Counted from the stretch's first letter, positions 1 to 9,944 are shown. The stretch: 64,000 bases of DNA from Candidatus Hadersleviella danica (GCA_016711405.1 JADJSZ010000029.1:1-64000); one strand, 5' to 3'. A program made the numbers and translations. The notes: generated by a model from the sequence alone, not told the origin.

Positions 1-310
1 CTGGGGCTGGCACAAATAGGTTGGTTATGCCCATCTGAATGGTTGTATACCCTGTATCAAGGGTGTCTGTGGCCAGATTAAATTGGCGCGGACCGCTGGT
101 GAAACGACACAAAGGACAATCGTGCCCTCCCATTGCCCCAACGGGTTGCCACGGGTTGACAAGTAATTCAACCAGTCGTGCGACAACGGTTTGAGGAACG
201 AAACCTTTGGCATACGGCTGTTCTTTGTCTAACCAACCAACAGCCAATAGCTTGGCGGAGGGAGCAATGGGAAACTCCGTGCAAGGGGATAAATCGGCAA
301 AGTAGGACAT
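1..310 (-). CDS. Partial hypothetical protein with GWLD and HxCxxC motifs (runs off left edge)
   Basis: The minus strand stays open for 103 codons from an ATG at 308-310 to the window edge, so the C-terminus is missing. The protein starts MSYFADLSPC, carries GWLDKEQPYAKG at about residues 25-36 and GGHDCPLC at about 61-68, then an MGITNLFVPA stretch near the cut. A His-x-Cys-x2-Cys cluster could bind a metal. The layout resembles widespread uncharacterised bacterial proteins with an N-terminal YFxxLSP, a central GWLD and an HxCxxC; I cannot name the family with certainty. Lack of stops and plausible amino-acid composition support a real gene. Its upstream region (311-598) separates it divergently from the gene family starting at 599. 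No function is assigned. Confidence 0.65.
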   Translation of the reverse strand, partial: MSYFADLSPCTEFPIAPSAKLLAVGWLDKEQPYAKGFVPQTVVARLVELLVNPWQPVGAMGGHDCPLCRFTSGPRQFNLATDTLDTGYTTIQMGITNLFVPAP

Positions 311-598
311 ACAGGGCAGTATACTGGGGTTGGAGGAGCCGTCAAGCGGCCGTGGCATTTGCTCTGATAGCTATGCCAAACATTATTTTTTTGACGTTGG
401 GGTGAAGTTTATGCCAATTTTATGCCAATCAATGGGGGTCGTATAACAAGCCCTTACAACCCCTCAAGCGGCCGTGGAATTTGTTACCCGTCTCCGCTAA
501 ACTTTGCCGACTTGGGTTGCGGCCGTACCATCTTGAGGGAACAAGCCTTGTGTTGGTAGCCTACCCCCCCGAATCACAACTGGCTCAGAGTCTAAACA
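311..598. other. Divergent intergenic region with a short direct repeat
   Basis: No gene is seen. The sequence CAAGCGGCCGTGGNATTTG occurs twice as a direct repeat (about 343-361 and 464-482), each copy centred on a CGGCCG palindrome. The region should hold the promoters of both the left-edge minus-strand gene and the plus-strand copy 1 at 599. I see no convincing -35/-10 pair. Confidence 0.4.
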
Positions 599-2429
599 AT
601 GGAAAAAGAAACTTTTCAACTCTCGGAACAACTGGCGGAAGAGGGGATACGCAACATCCGTATCACCGCCATCTCCATGCCTGTTTTTATACTCCTCGTT
701 ATCGGGTTGCTCAATTTTTTCTTGCCGCCTTATGTAGAGCCACTCCCTACGGCCTTTATTTTGGTTCTGCTACTTATCACAATTGTTCTCAGTATTGGTC
801 TCAGTGTATTGATGAACAAACGACTGCAAAACGAGGGGGAACAACAAACAAAAAAATCCCCCCCACAATTTAGCGTAACCTTGACCGAGCAGGGCATTGA
901 GCGGCACAACAAGATAGGTGCCGAATTTTCCCCTACACCGACATCCGCCAACTGGTCGTCTACCGCCATCGAAATGGGACTATCAGCCACCTGAACCTAA
1001 AAGCCAAACATATCTGGCTAACTTTTGGCGGCTCCGTCACCTGAACCTAAAAGCCAAACATATCTGGCTAACTTTTTGGCGGCTCCGTGATTTGGAGCGT
1101 TTGGCCACCTTGCTGGAGGAGCGTGTGCCCCAACAGGCCACGCGCCAAAGCAAGCGAATGTATGTAGATTCCCAACACCCTCTGGCCATTATCGGCCTCC
1201 TGTTGGGGCTGTTGCTTGTGGTCGCTCTGTTTATGGCCTTCGTTGGGTTCATCCAAGAGCCATTGGCGATTAGCGCATTGGGGTGGGTGCTTCCGACGAT
1301 TATGGGCCTGTACATGGTTATCCAACGGCCGTTGTCCAGCATGGTGGGAATCGCTTTCCGCTGGGCCGAAAATTTGCTCGGTATTTTGGCACTGCTCGCT
1401 ATTCCCGCTTTTCTATGGCTTGGCTCTGTGTTGACAACTTATGACCGCACCCACCTCGGCCTCCCGTGGAACAGATATGTGGGGCAAAGCAGTTGTGTGG
1501 CCACTTTTAAAGCACACAAATCAGTCGCCTTTTTACCCGACCAGCACACCCTTGTCCTTGCTGATTCGAAAGTCATCTGGTTCCAACCCGTCCCCAATCG
1601 CATATTTTATCGCTCCCCCATTTTGCGTCCTCAGGGGCAGTTCAGGGAATTTGCCATGACCCCCGATGGCCAGCTCTTGGCTTCTCTTTCTTCGGATGAT
1701 GCCACGTATGATGATTTGCTTGAATTATGGGATTTATCCACCCACACCTTGCTTGATGAAGAGGCAAGACGCTTTGATCGAATATATTCGATGCACCTTC
1801 ACCCCAATCAACCTATCATCGCTCTATCAAATGTGGGCGGTTTAGAGGTTGAGGAGTGGTTGTACTCTACGGCCGATTGGCAACCCGTCTCGCCCATCAC
1901 CCACACCGTATTGGCTTTTTCGCCTGATGGCACAGTTTTGCTAACGAGGGGAAACGCCGCAGAACGTATGACTGTGCAGTTGTGGCGAATAGCGGATTGG
2001 ACTCCCATCCAAACTTTGCGCCTTGCGAATGATGATCAACCATCTATTAACCAAGCTGTCTTTTCCCCAGATGGTCAGTGGTTAGCGGCCGATGGTTCTT
2101 TCGCCATTCACATATGGCACTTAGCTAGTAACGAAAATCTATTCAATTGGCGCACAAACGGTGGCCAAATGCTACTCGCTTTTTCACCAACTCAACCTAT
2201 TTTGGCTGTTACTCAAGAAATAAGTGAACACGAACATGAGATTGAGTTTTGGTCTTTGACCAATGGGGAGCCATTGGCGACGATTCCGCTGGGGGATGAA
2301 CGGCCGAGTAGCCTTTCGTTCTCTTCTGATGGCACATTGCTGGCCGTCGGAACCTACAGCAAGGCGATGGTCTTCCAGATGGACAGGGTGTTGTCTACAG
2401 AGAAACGGATCTACATTTCAATTGAGTAG
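599..2429 (+). pseudogene. Membrane-anchored beta-propeller protein, copy 1 (frameshifted)
   Basis: First of three tandem paralogues. The N-terminal part (from ATG 599, MEKETFQLSEQLAEEG) has two membrane segments (FILLVIGLLNFFLPP and a second rich in I/L) and then a PH-like beta domain (FSVTLTEQGIER). The frame breaks near 918-925 in a TTTTCCCC run. The other frame then reads FPYTDIRQLVVYR, a tandem 50-bp duplication follows, and the reading continues LERLATLLEERVP, two or three more membrane segments, the conserved YVGQSSCVA motif and a C-terminal WD40/YVTN-like propeller with FSPDGxxLA blades ending MVFQMDRVL. Role unknown; a membrane sensor or scaffold is plausible. Homologous breaks in copies 2 and 3 suggest decay or sequencing error. 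Confidence 0.7.
988..1088 (+). repeat. 50-bp tandem duplication inside copy 1
   Basis: Positions 988-1037 (starting CACCTGAACCTAAAAGCC, ending GGCGGCTCCGT) are repeated immediately at 1038-1088. The second copy differs by one extra T in the run CTAACTTTTTGG. That T changes the frame, so the second unit rejoins the LERLATLLEERVP reading frame. Copies 2 and 3 of the gene family have this segment only once. Confidence 0.9.
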
Positions 2430-2433
2430 GACA

Positions 2434-4087
2434 ATGATGGAACCAGAAACTTTTCAACTCTCGAACAACTGGCGGAAGAGGCGACGCGCAACGGCCGTAT
2501 TGCGGCCGTAGCCATGCCTCTTTTTATGCTCCTCATTGTCGGGTTGCTCAACTTTTTCTTGCCGCCATATCTAAAGTTCCCAACGGCCATTATTCTCATT
2601 ATGGCACTCGGCATGTTTGGTGGGTCAATATTGATGACCAAACTCATGAAAAAGGGGATAGCACAGCAAATAAAAGAGTTCCAGCAATTTAGTGTCACGT
2701 TGACCGAACAGGGAATCGAGCGGCGCAACAAGGGGGCAGTCGAATTCTTCCCTACACTGATATACGCCAACTGGTTGTCTACCGCCAGCGAAATGGAGCC
2801 ATCAGCCACCTAAATCTAAAAAACAGCCGCGTCTGGCTAATCTTTGGCGGCTCCATGATTTGGAGCGGTTGGCTACCTTGCTGGAAGAGCGTGTGCCGCA
2901 ACAAGCCCCGCGCCAAAGCAAGCGGGTTTATGTGGATTGGCAACACCCCTGGTGTCTAAGCGGAATCGTGTCGGTGTTGCTGGCGATTAATGACCTGAAG
3001 ATGATTATCCAACGGCCGCAGTCCCGCCTGTGGGGAACCTATTTGCGCTGGCGCGAAAATTTGGCGGCTTTGGGACTGCTAGTTATTCCTGCCTTTTCTT
3101 GGCTCCGTGCTGATAGATTATGACCGTACCCACCTCTGCCACCCGTGGAACAGGTATGTGGGGCAAAGCAGTTGTGTGGCGGCCTTTAGAGCCAACGAAT
3201 CCGTTGCCTTTTTGCCCGACCAGCACACCCTTGTCCTTGGTCATTTGGAGGCCATCTGGTTTCAACCCATCCCCAATCGCTTGTTTTATCGCTCCCCCAT
3301 TTTGCGCCCTCAAGGGGGATTTGGAGAATTTAGCATAACTCCTGATGGCCAGCGATTGGTTTTAATCTCTTATGACACGTCTGTTGGCAAGCCCAGTTAT
3401 GATCGCCTCATTGAATTGTGGGATTTGCCTACCCAGACTCTCCTCAATGAGCCACCCCTACGCTTTCGCTATGCAGGTTCTGCACTTCTCCATCCAACCC
3501 AACCTATAGTAGCCTTATCTGGTTTGTTAGATTTACAGTCCATGTCGGGATTGTGGTCTACGGCCGATTGGCAACCCATCTCGCCCATCACCCACACCGT
3601 GTTGGCTTTTTCGCCCGATGGCGCTCTCTTTGCAACAAGTGGGCAAGAGGAAAGTACGGCCGTGCAATTGTGGCAACTAACGGATTGGACTCCCACCCAA
3701 ACCCTGCGCCTTGCCCAAGGTCGCCCCCTGAATATTCAACAAGTCATTTTTTCCCCAGATGGACAGTGGTTAGCGGCCGAAGATGTGTTAAACATTCACG
3801 TATGGAACTTAGCCAGTGGCGAAAATCAATTCAGTTGGCCTATCCCCCTTGGACAAACAGCACTTGCCTTTTCACCCACCCAACCGATATTGGCTGTGGG
3901 GAAAGAGATGGCCGAAGATCAACATGAGATTGCGCTTTGGTCATTAACCGATGGGGCCTTATTGGCGACGATTCCGCTGGGGGATGAACGGCCGAGTAGC
4001 CTCTCGTTCTCCTCCGATGGCGCACTGTTGGCCGTCGGCACTTACAGCAAGGCGATGGTCTTCCAGATGGACAGGGTATTGCCCTAA
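2434..4087 (+). pseudogene. Membrane-anchored beta-propeller protein, copy 2 (frameshifted)
   Basis: Second tandem paralogue, starting 4 bp after copy 1 stops. It begins MMEPETFQLS. Relative to copy 1 a G is missing near 2465 (CTCTCGAACAAC versus CTCTCGGAACAAC), which destroys the start frame. A second break lies near 2745 (TTCTTCCCTA, homologous to the copy 1 break) and a third near 2845 (CTTTGGCGG, missing a T). From 3107 the frame is open to 4087 and carries YVGQSSCVAAF, then about six propeller blades (FSPDGALFATS, FSPDGQWLAAE, FSSDGALLAVG) ending MVFQMDRVLP. Identity to copy 1 in the propeller is high, so the duplication is fairly recent. Function unknown. Confidence 0.7.
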
Positions 4088-4140
4088 TAAGCAACACACC
4101 CCCAACTATCTATCCTACCACTCATACCCCTAGCAGTATT

Positions 4141-5879
4141 ATGGACAACGTGACGTTTACTCCCTCTCAACAATATGCCAAAGAGCACGGCCGTGCTATC
4201 TATTTGCGCATGGCTTACGCTGTCATTTTATTGCCAGTTTCCTTCTGGTTCTTGTCAGCGGCCGTGCCCTCGCTTTTCGGTATCATTCCCCCTATCTCGC
4301 TGACTTGGCAGGTTGTTCTGGCCGTACTCGCTCTGTAGCAGGTATGTCCATTGCTGTATTTTCCCATAAAGAAATAGCTCTCCAGCAAGTGGCCAAATTC
4401 CAGCAACAACAAATCACCTTAAGCAGTGAGGGTTTCATATGGCAGAAGGATAAAAAGGTTCAGACCATCCCTTATGCCGATATTGCCGAGTTGGTTGTTT
4501 CTAAAGGGCGAGACGGCCGTACCCAACACCTAGAGTTACACCTGAACCACACCCGCGAAAAAGTGAGCTATTTTGACGACATGGACAAAATGGCCACTCT
4601 ACTCGAAACACGCCTCCCCCTCGATACAAAGCGCAAACAGCAAACCACATACGTGAATTGGGAACACCCCTACACACTGTTATTGGTTATGGTTGGAGGA
4701 TTAGTTGTTGGGCTTTGGTACTAAAACGGTTTGCTTCAGATGGCGGACTCTTCATCTTTCTGGGAATGTCTTCTGGTACATCGGCCCTCTACCAGTATTG
4801 GGTGAGTCCAGCCACCCCTGTATCAACAAAAGCGAATCGGCTCTCTCGCGCTGTTCTTACTTTTGCTACAGTGGCTTTTTATGTGGGTTTTTCGTTGATA
4901 TTTGCCTTGGCCGATTATCCATCGATGAATCATGAGTGCCACCCTTTCAGGCGCATGGTGGGGCAAAGCAGTTGTATCGCTGTCTTTGAAGGTGACGAGT
5001 ATGTCGCCTTCGTGCCCAATCAACCCACCCTCATCTTGCACACTTCCCGCGTGGTCTGGCTCCAAGCTATTCCCAACCGTTGGTATTCTATGCCCCAACT
5101 CTTGCACCACGATGATTGGGTAGATGGGTTTGTCCTTGCGGCCGATGGGCAACGGCTCGTCTCGTGGACAAAGTCCTTTTGGAATGAGGCGAAGGTTTGG
5201 GTATGGGATATGCCCGAGGCAACTTTGCGCTATAGCCAACCCGTTACGACAGACGGGTATCGCTATTCTGAACATGTTGCGCTTCACCCCTCGGCCGAAA
5301 TTTTAGCCACAGCACCCCAAGATGAACCAACAGAGATATGGGCAACTGATGATTGGCAACAGATAAGCAGTTTGCCCGAAGCCACGGCCGTGGCCTTTTC
5401 CCCCAGTGGCGCTCTGTTGGCCATCGCCCCAGCGGGGAAGAAACGGCCGTGCAACTATGGCGCGTGGCCGATTTAACCCTGCTCCAAACCCTCAACATAA
5501 CCGAAGAAGAGGTGCGCTTCATCGACCACATCACCTTTTCTCCAGATGAGCAATGGGTGATAGCCAACACCTCTCAGGGCGTGTTCACATGGCCGTTAGG
5601 AACTGATTCCGACTCCCTGAATTGGTTGAATGGGATAGGGGATTTAGATACGGCCCCCGTCTTCTCACCCACGGGCAACATCTTGGCCGCAGGGGTGAAC
5701 AACTCTAAAGGAGATGGTTATATCGGCGTGTGGTCGGTAGCAGAGGGCACGCTGTTGGCCACCATTCCACTGGGCTACGATTGGCCCCGCAGTATAGCCT
5801 TCTCCTCGGATGGCTCCTTGCTCGCTGTGGGGAAATTGGGAAGGCAATGGTCTTCCAGATGGACAGGGTATTGCCCTAA
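4141..5879 (+). pseudogene. Membrane-anchored beta-propeller protein, copy 3 (frameshifted)
   Basis: Third and most diverged copy, starting MDNVTFTPSQQYAKEHG. Its frame breaks near 4330 (missing G before TAGCAGG), near 4720 (after VGGLVVGLWY), near 5437 (GCGGGGAAGAAACGG) and near 5838. Rejoining the frames gives two N-terminal membrane segments, a PH-like segment (QTIPYADIAELVV), further membrane segments, MVGQSSCIAVF, and propeller blades ending MVFQMDRVLP with TAA at 5877-5879. The same domain order as copies 1 and 2 shows a gene family amplified in tandem. Whether the breaks are biological or errors cannot be decided from sequence alone. Confidence 0.7.
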
Positions 5880-5910
5880 AAGAGTAGTGTTATTGGTTTA
5901 TTCGTTTATT

Positions 5911-5951
5911 GGTGTACTGGTGTATTCAATAGACGAATAGACCAGTACACC
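5911..5951. repeat. Word-repeat hairpin (GTGTACTGGT family)
   Basis: GGTGTACTGGT (5911-5921) is matched by ACCAGTACACC (5941-5951), giving an 11-bp stem at the convergent ends of copy 3 and the HD-hydrolase gene. The same words recur at 30745-30790 as an 18-bp perfect stem. A terminator role is possible, but there is no long T-tract. Confidence 0.6.
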
Positions 5952-5971
5952 TATACACCCATCAAGGGTGT

Positions 5972-6610
5972 TCAAGAACCAACCCCCAACTCCCCACGCA
6001 ACTGCTCGAGGAAGCCTTCCAAATAAGCTGTGCGCCGCGCCGCTTCGGCACGGCCGCTGGCCGTCTGCATACTCCCCGCCAACTTCAACAACTTCACGTA
6101 AAAATGGTCCACGCTGTACGCTTTGTCGTCCAAGGCACGGCCGCTTTCCCCAAACGGGTCGGTGGGATGGTACAAGGCCGTGCCCATGCTCACCCCCGTC
6201 AGCAAACAGCGGGCGAGGCCAATCGCACCGAGCGAATCCAAGCGGTCCGCATCTTGCACCACCTGCGCCTCCCGCGTGCGGGGGGGGATGCCCGCGCTAA
6301 AGCTGTGCGCGGAAATGGCGTGGGCGATGGCTTCGTGGTGTTCCTCGGGATAGCCAATGTGGGCGAGGTAGGCCACGGCCGCCTCAGCCGCCAGCGTGGA
6401 AGCCCGCGCCCGCTCGGGCGAATCTTTGGGCAGGGCGATGCAATCGTGCAACCATGCCGAGGGGACAACGACGGCCAAATCGGCCGCTTCTTCGGCCGCC
6501 AAGCGTTTGGCGGTGGCCACCACCCGCCGAATGTGCGCCATATCGTGCGCCGCATCGGCCGTGGCCAGTTGGGTTTCCATGAAAGTTGCGAAATGTGTTT
6601 CCCAGTTCAT
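5972..6610 (-). CDS. HD-domain phosphohydrolase (YedJ-like)
   Basis: A 212-residue protein starting MNWETHFATFMETQL. The HD superfamily metal ligands are visible: AHDMAHIRRV (first His), WLHDC (His-Asp) and VVQDADRLDSLG (distal Asp), with AHSFSAG between them. The order H...HD...D and the DMAHIRRVVATAKRLAAEE region match the YedJ-type group of small HD hydrolases. Family members hydrolyse phosphate esters or nucleotides, but the substrate of this group is not settled. The gene is monocistronic and lies between the broken propeller genes and the thioesterase. Start chosen at ATG 6608-6610. Length is typical. Confidence 0.85.
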   Translation of the reverse strand: MNWETHFATFMETQLATADAAHDMAHIRRVVATAKRLAAEEAADLAVVVPSAWLHDCIALPKDSPERARASTLAAEAAVAYLAHIGYPEEHHEAIAHAISAHSFSAGIPPRTREAQVVQDADRLDSLGAIGLARCLLTGVSMGTALYHPTDPFGESGRALDDKAYSVDHFYVKLLKLAGSMQTASGRAEAARRTAYLEGFLEQLRGELGVGS

Positions 6611-6705
6611 AAGGATTGCGGAATGTGGAATGGGGATTGCGGAATGGCTTATTGCTTACAGCTTACGGCTTATGGCTTACGGCTAACAGCTAATAGCTGA
6701 CGGCC
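6611..6705. repeat. Intergenic word repeats (GGAATG / GGCTTA families)
   Basis: Tandem degenerate words such as GGAATGTGGAATGGGGATTG and then CTTACGGCTTATGGCTTACG fill the gap between the HD hydrolase and the thioesterase and extend into the 3' end of the thioesterase gene. Related words recur at 16525-16580, 20287-20330, 23005-23032 and 61410-61500. Confidence 0.6.
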
Positions 6706-7088
6706 ATAAACGTGCCACTGCCACGGGCGAGTTCACGGCCGTTTTCGTCTACCGCGACCGCCTCGGCAATGATTTGACGCTGGCCGAGCTTGATAACGCG
6801 CCCCGTGGCGCGGATTTCGCCGCTGGTGATGGGGCGCAGGAAGTAGAGGTTAAAGGAGGCGGTCAACGTCGCTTGGTCTTCGAGCAAGGACATGGCGGCA
6901 ATGGTGGCGGCATCATCTAACGCCTTAAAGATGATGGAGCCGTGGACGACCCCGCCGCCGTGGAGCATATCCGGCCGTACTTTGATGATCACCTCGGCTT
7001 CCCCCTCGCGGGCGATGAATTGGGGGGCGAGGTGTTGGTTGCAAGGGGCGTTGGTGAAGAGTTGTTCGAGGCGGGTGAGGTCGGGCAT
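6690..7088 (-). CDS. PaaI-like hotdog thioesterase
   Basis: A 132-residue protein, taking ATG 7086-7088 (MPDLTRLEQLF) as start; the open frame extends upstream only through low-complexity repeat DNA. The hotdog fold is shown by the HGGGVVHGSIIFKALDDAA segment (residues about 44-62), where the HGG and the Asp on the central helix match the acyl-CoA thioesterase/PaaI family. It is followed by the beta strands TASFNLYFLRPITSG and IRATGRVIKLG. Such enzymes hydrolyse acyl-CoA thioesters in the cytoplasm; the chain specificity cannot be told. No operon partner. Confidence in the family is high, in the substrate low. Confidence 0.85.
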   Translation of the reverse strand: MPDLTRLEQLFTNAPCNQHLAPQFIAREGEAEVIIKVRPDMLHGGGVVHGSIIFKALDDAATIAAMSLLEDQATLTASFNLYFLRPITSGEIRATGRVIKLGQRQIIAEAVAVDENGRELARGSGTFMAVSY

Positions 7089-7141
7089 GGGGGTTTTGGA
7101 TGGGGGATTTTGGATTTTGGATTGGGGGGATTGTACAAAAA

Positions 7142-7168
7142 AGCCCAGTTTCGGGCAGAAACTGGGCT
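7142..7168 (-). terminator. Rho-independent terminator (copy A of duplicated cassette)
   Basis: A 10-bp perfect stem (AGCCCAGTTT / AAACTGGGCT) with a 7-nt loop, followed on the minus strand by six T. It lies downstream of the broken membrane gene 7266-7714. The surrounding 49 bp (7130-7178) are identical to 7819-7867. Confidence 0.85.
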
Positions 7169-7265
7169 GGAAAGAGGGGGGTTTGGTGGTTGGGGTAAGG
7201 GAGCACAGAATATCAAAGCATTCTTGCTTTATAAACCATGCTTTTGACTCACCTGTAGAACCCAC

Positions 7266-7714
7266 TTATCCATATTTGCGACGTACTTCAAGTGCCCATG
7301 CTTCTAATCCTGTTTGAGTACGACTTGTTTTCCCATTCACGAGGCAAATTGTTCTGCTTCTAGGCGCAATTGGTGATAAATATCACCATGATTATCCTCT
7401 AACCATAACAACCATTTGGGTGTTAACCAACAGGGGTCGCCACATGGCTAAAACAATGGAAATTACAAACATAGACATGCCTCCAGAAACCAATGCGTTT
7501 CCAATCTCATGTGGTGCAGGAAATAAAAGACTTAGCCCCAATAAGTTAAGACTAATTCCAAAAGGTATTGCGGCATAAGCATAGGCAATAGGTGTAAATG
7601 GAGTATGACGAATTGCCCACCATCTCTTAAATTTTCCCAAGCGAATCTGAATACCACCAAAAAGCATAAATATCCCACCCCTGTTAGCAAAAGAGTTACA
7701 CACATGGCATCCAT
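7266..7714 (-). pseudogene. Small membrane protein, frameshifted
   Basis: Rejoining frames gives a protein of about 149 residues: start MDAMCVTLLLTG at 7714, frame change in a GGGG run near 7675, then GGIQIRLGKFKRWWAIRHTP and two more membrane segments (AIPFGISLNLLGLSLLF, MSMFVISIVLAMW). Another change near 7430 leads to WLTPKWLLWLEDNHGD, and a last one near 7340 gives TGLEAWALEVRRKYG with stop at 7266-7268. The pattern of membrane helices followed by WLxPxWLxWLEDNHG resembles a family of uncharacterised bacterial membrane proteins. With at least three indels it is either a pseudogene or a badly sequenced gene. A good terminator follows it. Confidence 0.55.
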
Positions 7715-7830
7715 TGTTAAATTTCCTGTTAAGTTCGTATTGCTGGCTACAAACCCCCCGGCTGGCTAAGAGAAGTGGCGGTATAGCGGTTGAGGGATTG
7801 AAGGAGGTTGAGGGGATAATTGTACAAAAA

Positions 7831-7857
7831 AGCCCAGTTTCGGGCAGAAACTGGGCT
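7831..7857 (-). terminator. Rho-independent terminator (copy B of duplicated cassette)
   Basis: Identical stem-loop to 7142-7168, with the same A-tract (T-tract on the minus strand). It lies just downstream of the LamG-domain gene, which it should terminate. Confidence 0.85.
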
Positions 7858-7883
7858 GGAAAGAGGGTGTTTGTTGGTTTAGG

Positions 7884-9621
7884 TTAGGTGGTGGAGGAAG
7901 AGGAGCGGCGGAGGGAGACGGCCGTGCTCCCCAACAAGACCATCCCCAAGAGGAACCAGCTCCATACAGGGAAAAACGGCCGTGGTTGCCCCCAGTTGGG
8001 CCAGCCCCACATGGGAGGGCGAGACTTGGGTGATGTCGTACTTTTGCTGAACCGCCTCTAAGTCGAGGGCGGAGGGGTAGAAGCGCATAATGGCCACATC
8101 CCCCGCAAAGCTGACCAAGCCACTGTTGCCCGCCCCATAGCCGCCCATGTTCGCCCCGCCACGGGTGGCAATCGCCGCCGCGTCCCCCCCCGTCCAGTCG
8201 CCTAGTCCAGCCGCATTGGCATTGTTGCCCACCAACACGCCATTGACATAGAGGGTTATCCCCGTGCCGCCCGCGTTGGGGCTATAGCTGACGATGACGT
8301 GGGTAAACTCGGCCGTGTCGGCAATGAGAGAAACCATTTGGCTGGCTTGGCCACCCCGAAGATGCCTTGCGGTGACGGCGTTGTTGTTCAGAGCCAGCGA
8401 GATGCCCGTGCCACCCCCATCTTCCAACAATACTTGGTGGCCGCCCGCCAAACTATCGGGGCGGAACCACATCTCGAAGCTGGCGTTGCCCAAGCTGGCG
8501 TTGCCCGTGGGCACATTCTCAAAGGAGCGTGCCACCCCGACATCGTACAACTGTGCCCCACGGGTGTTGCCGTTTGCTTCGCCGCCGGGGAAGCTGTAGG
8601 CATGGGTGATGCCCAAGTAGGCACTGCCAGCCGCTTGGCGGGCCACGCCGTTGCCTGTATCGAGGAGGAGACGATAGTCGGGCACAATGCCTGCGATATC
8701 TTCCCAATCGCTGTCGGCCGTGGTGTCAAAGGTGGCATCAAAGTTGAGGATGGCGCCTGCGTGGGCGTAGTTGACAGGTGTGCCGGCCACATCGCCATAC
8801 AGTTCGGCCACTTCGACGGCGTTGAGCGACGCTTCGTAGAAGCGGAAGATGGCGATTTGGCCGCTAAAACTGCTAATGCCGACACTGCCATTGCCTTGCC
8901 CGCCCATATTGGCTCCGCCGCGTGTGCCTATGCCCGCCGCGTCGCCGCCTGTCCAATCGGTGACAGTATCGGCCGTGCTGGGGCCAGCCACAATGGCGGG
9001 TTGGCCGTTCACATAAAGCACCACATGGCGCGACACTGTATCAATAGTTCCCACAGCTTGGATAAATTCGCTTTCTAAGCCAGTGATGTCAAAGGTGGCT
9101 TGGCTGTTGGTCGTGGCATCTAACTGGCGGAAGATGAGTTGATTGTTGTTGAGGGTGAAGTTAATGCCCGTGCCGCCCCCATCTTCAAACAAAACCTGAT
9201 GCCCACCCGCCAACGTGTCGGGCTTGAACCAAATCTCAAAGCTGGCGGGGTCTAGGCTGGGGTCGCCGGGGATGCCTTGCAGGGATTGGGCGGCGGCCGT
9301 GAAGAGTTGTGCCCCGCCATTGGTGTTGTCTATAAAGCCGCCGGGGAAGTCATAGGCGTGGGTGACGGTGGCTAAACTGCTGACCACGGCTTGGCGGGTC
9401 ACGCCGTTGGCTGTATCGAGCAAGAGGCGGTAATTGGCGTGGACGACCGCTTCGTCTTCCCAATCGCTGTCCAGATCGGTGTCGCTAGAGGCGATAAATT
9501 CGAGGGGGGGGGCGGGGACGGTGGCGGGCACGGCCGCAACGATGCCCACCGAGCTAAAGTTGGCGACAACGAGGGCCATCAACAAGCCCACCAATCGCCC
9601 AAAAAGGGGTAATTGTTTCAT
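7884..9621 (-). CDS. Secreted surface protein with two LamG domains and a C-terminal anchor (frameshift near the end)
   Basis: Starts MKQLPLFGRLVGLLMALVVA, a signal peptide. Two copies of a concanavalin A/LamG-like jelly-roll domain follow (about residues 60-290 and 300-520), each with a SFExWFxPDxLAGGHQVLxE strand, an LYVNG strand and a DWTGGDAA..TRGGANMGG segment. The uncorrected frame stops at 7879 with an atypical tail. Shifting frame near 8015-8025 gives MWGWPNWGQPRPFF, a hydrophobic segment (WSWFLLGMVLLGSTAVSL) and an Arg/Ser tail ending at 7884-7886. That is a membrane-anchor layout like sortase or PEP-CTERM-type tails, though I see no LPxTG or PEP motif. Probably binds a glycan or protein at the cell surface. 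The duplicated terminator follows. Confidence 0.75.
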
Positions 9622-9870
9622 GTTACATTCTCCTTACTAACTTAAAAAGTGGGCAACCATCAGCTTGCCCCAACAAAATAAAATGCTTTTCCAGACCATT
9701 GGCGACAAAAAACTGGTACTTATCTCCTAATCTTCATGGTTAGTCTAACCTATAAATTGGCATAACTCAATGTTAGGCGGCTCGGTGGCGGGGAGGGAAC
9801 GGCCGTGATGGGTTCAGGGCTAAACAGGGAGGCTATTTAGGCCGCAGGAGCTATTTTTTAAGCAACCCGC

Positions 9871-9944
9871 CCTCACCCTAGCCCCTCTCCCCAAGGGAGA
9901 GGGGGATTGGCTCCCTCTCCCTTGGGGAGAGGGTTGGGGTGAGG
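9871..9944. repeat. Long inverted repeat (CCCTCTCCC/GGGAGAGGG type)
   Basis: Left arm 9871-9903 (CCTCACCCTAGCCCCTCTCC...) and right arm about 9913-9944 (...GGGAGAGGGTTGGGGTGAGG) pair over roughly 30 bp with few mismatches. Each arm also contains its own small palindrome (CTCCCCAAGGGAG, CTCCCTTGGGGAG). This type of G/C-rich inverted repeat is seen in intergenic DNA of many unrelated bacteria. It lies between the LamG gene promoter and the 21-bp array. The rest of 9622-9993 has no gene. Confidence 0.75.

Noticed and set aside
918..925. Programmed ribosomal frameshift shared by copies 1 and 2
   Set aside because: The site is homologous, but no slippery heptamer with a downstream structure is evident, and other breaks in the same genes are clearly random; kept only as a remark.
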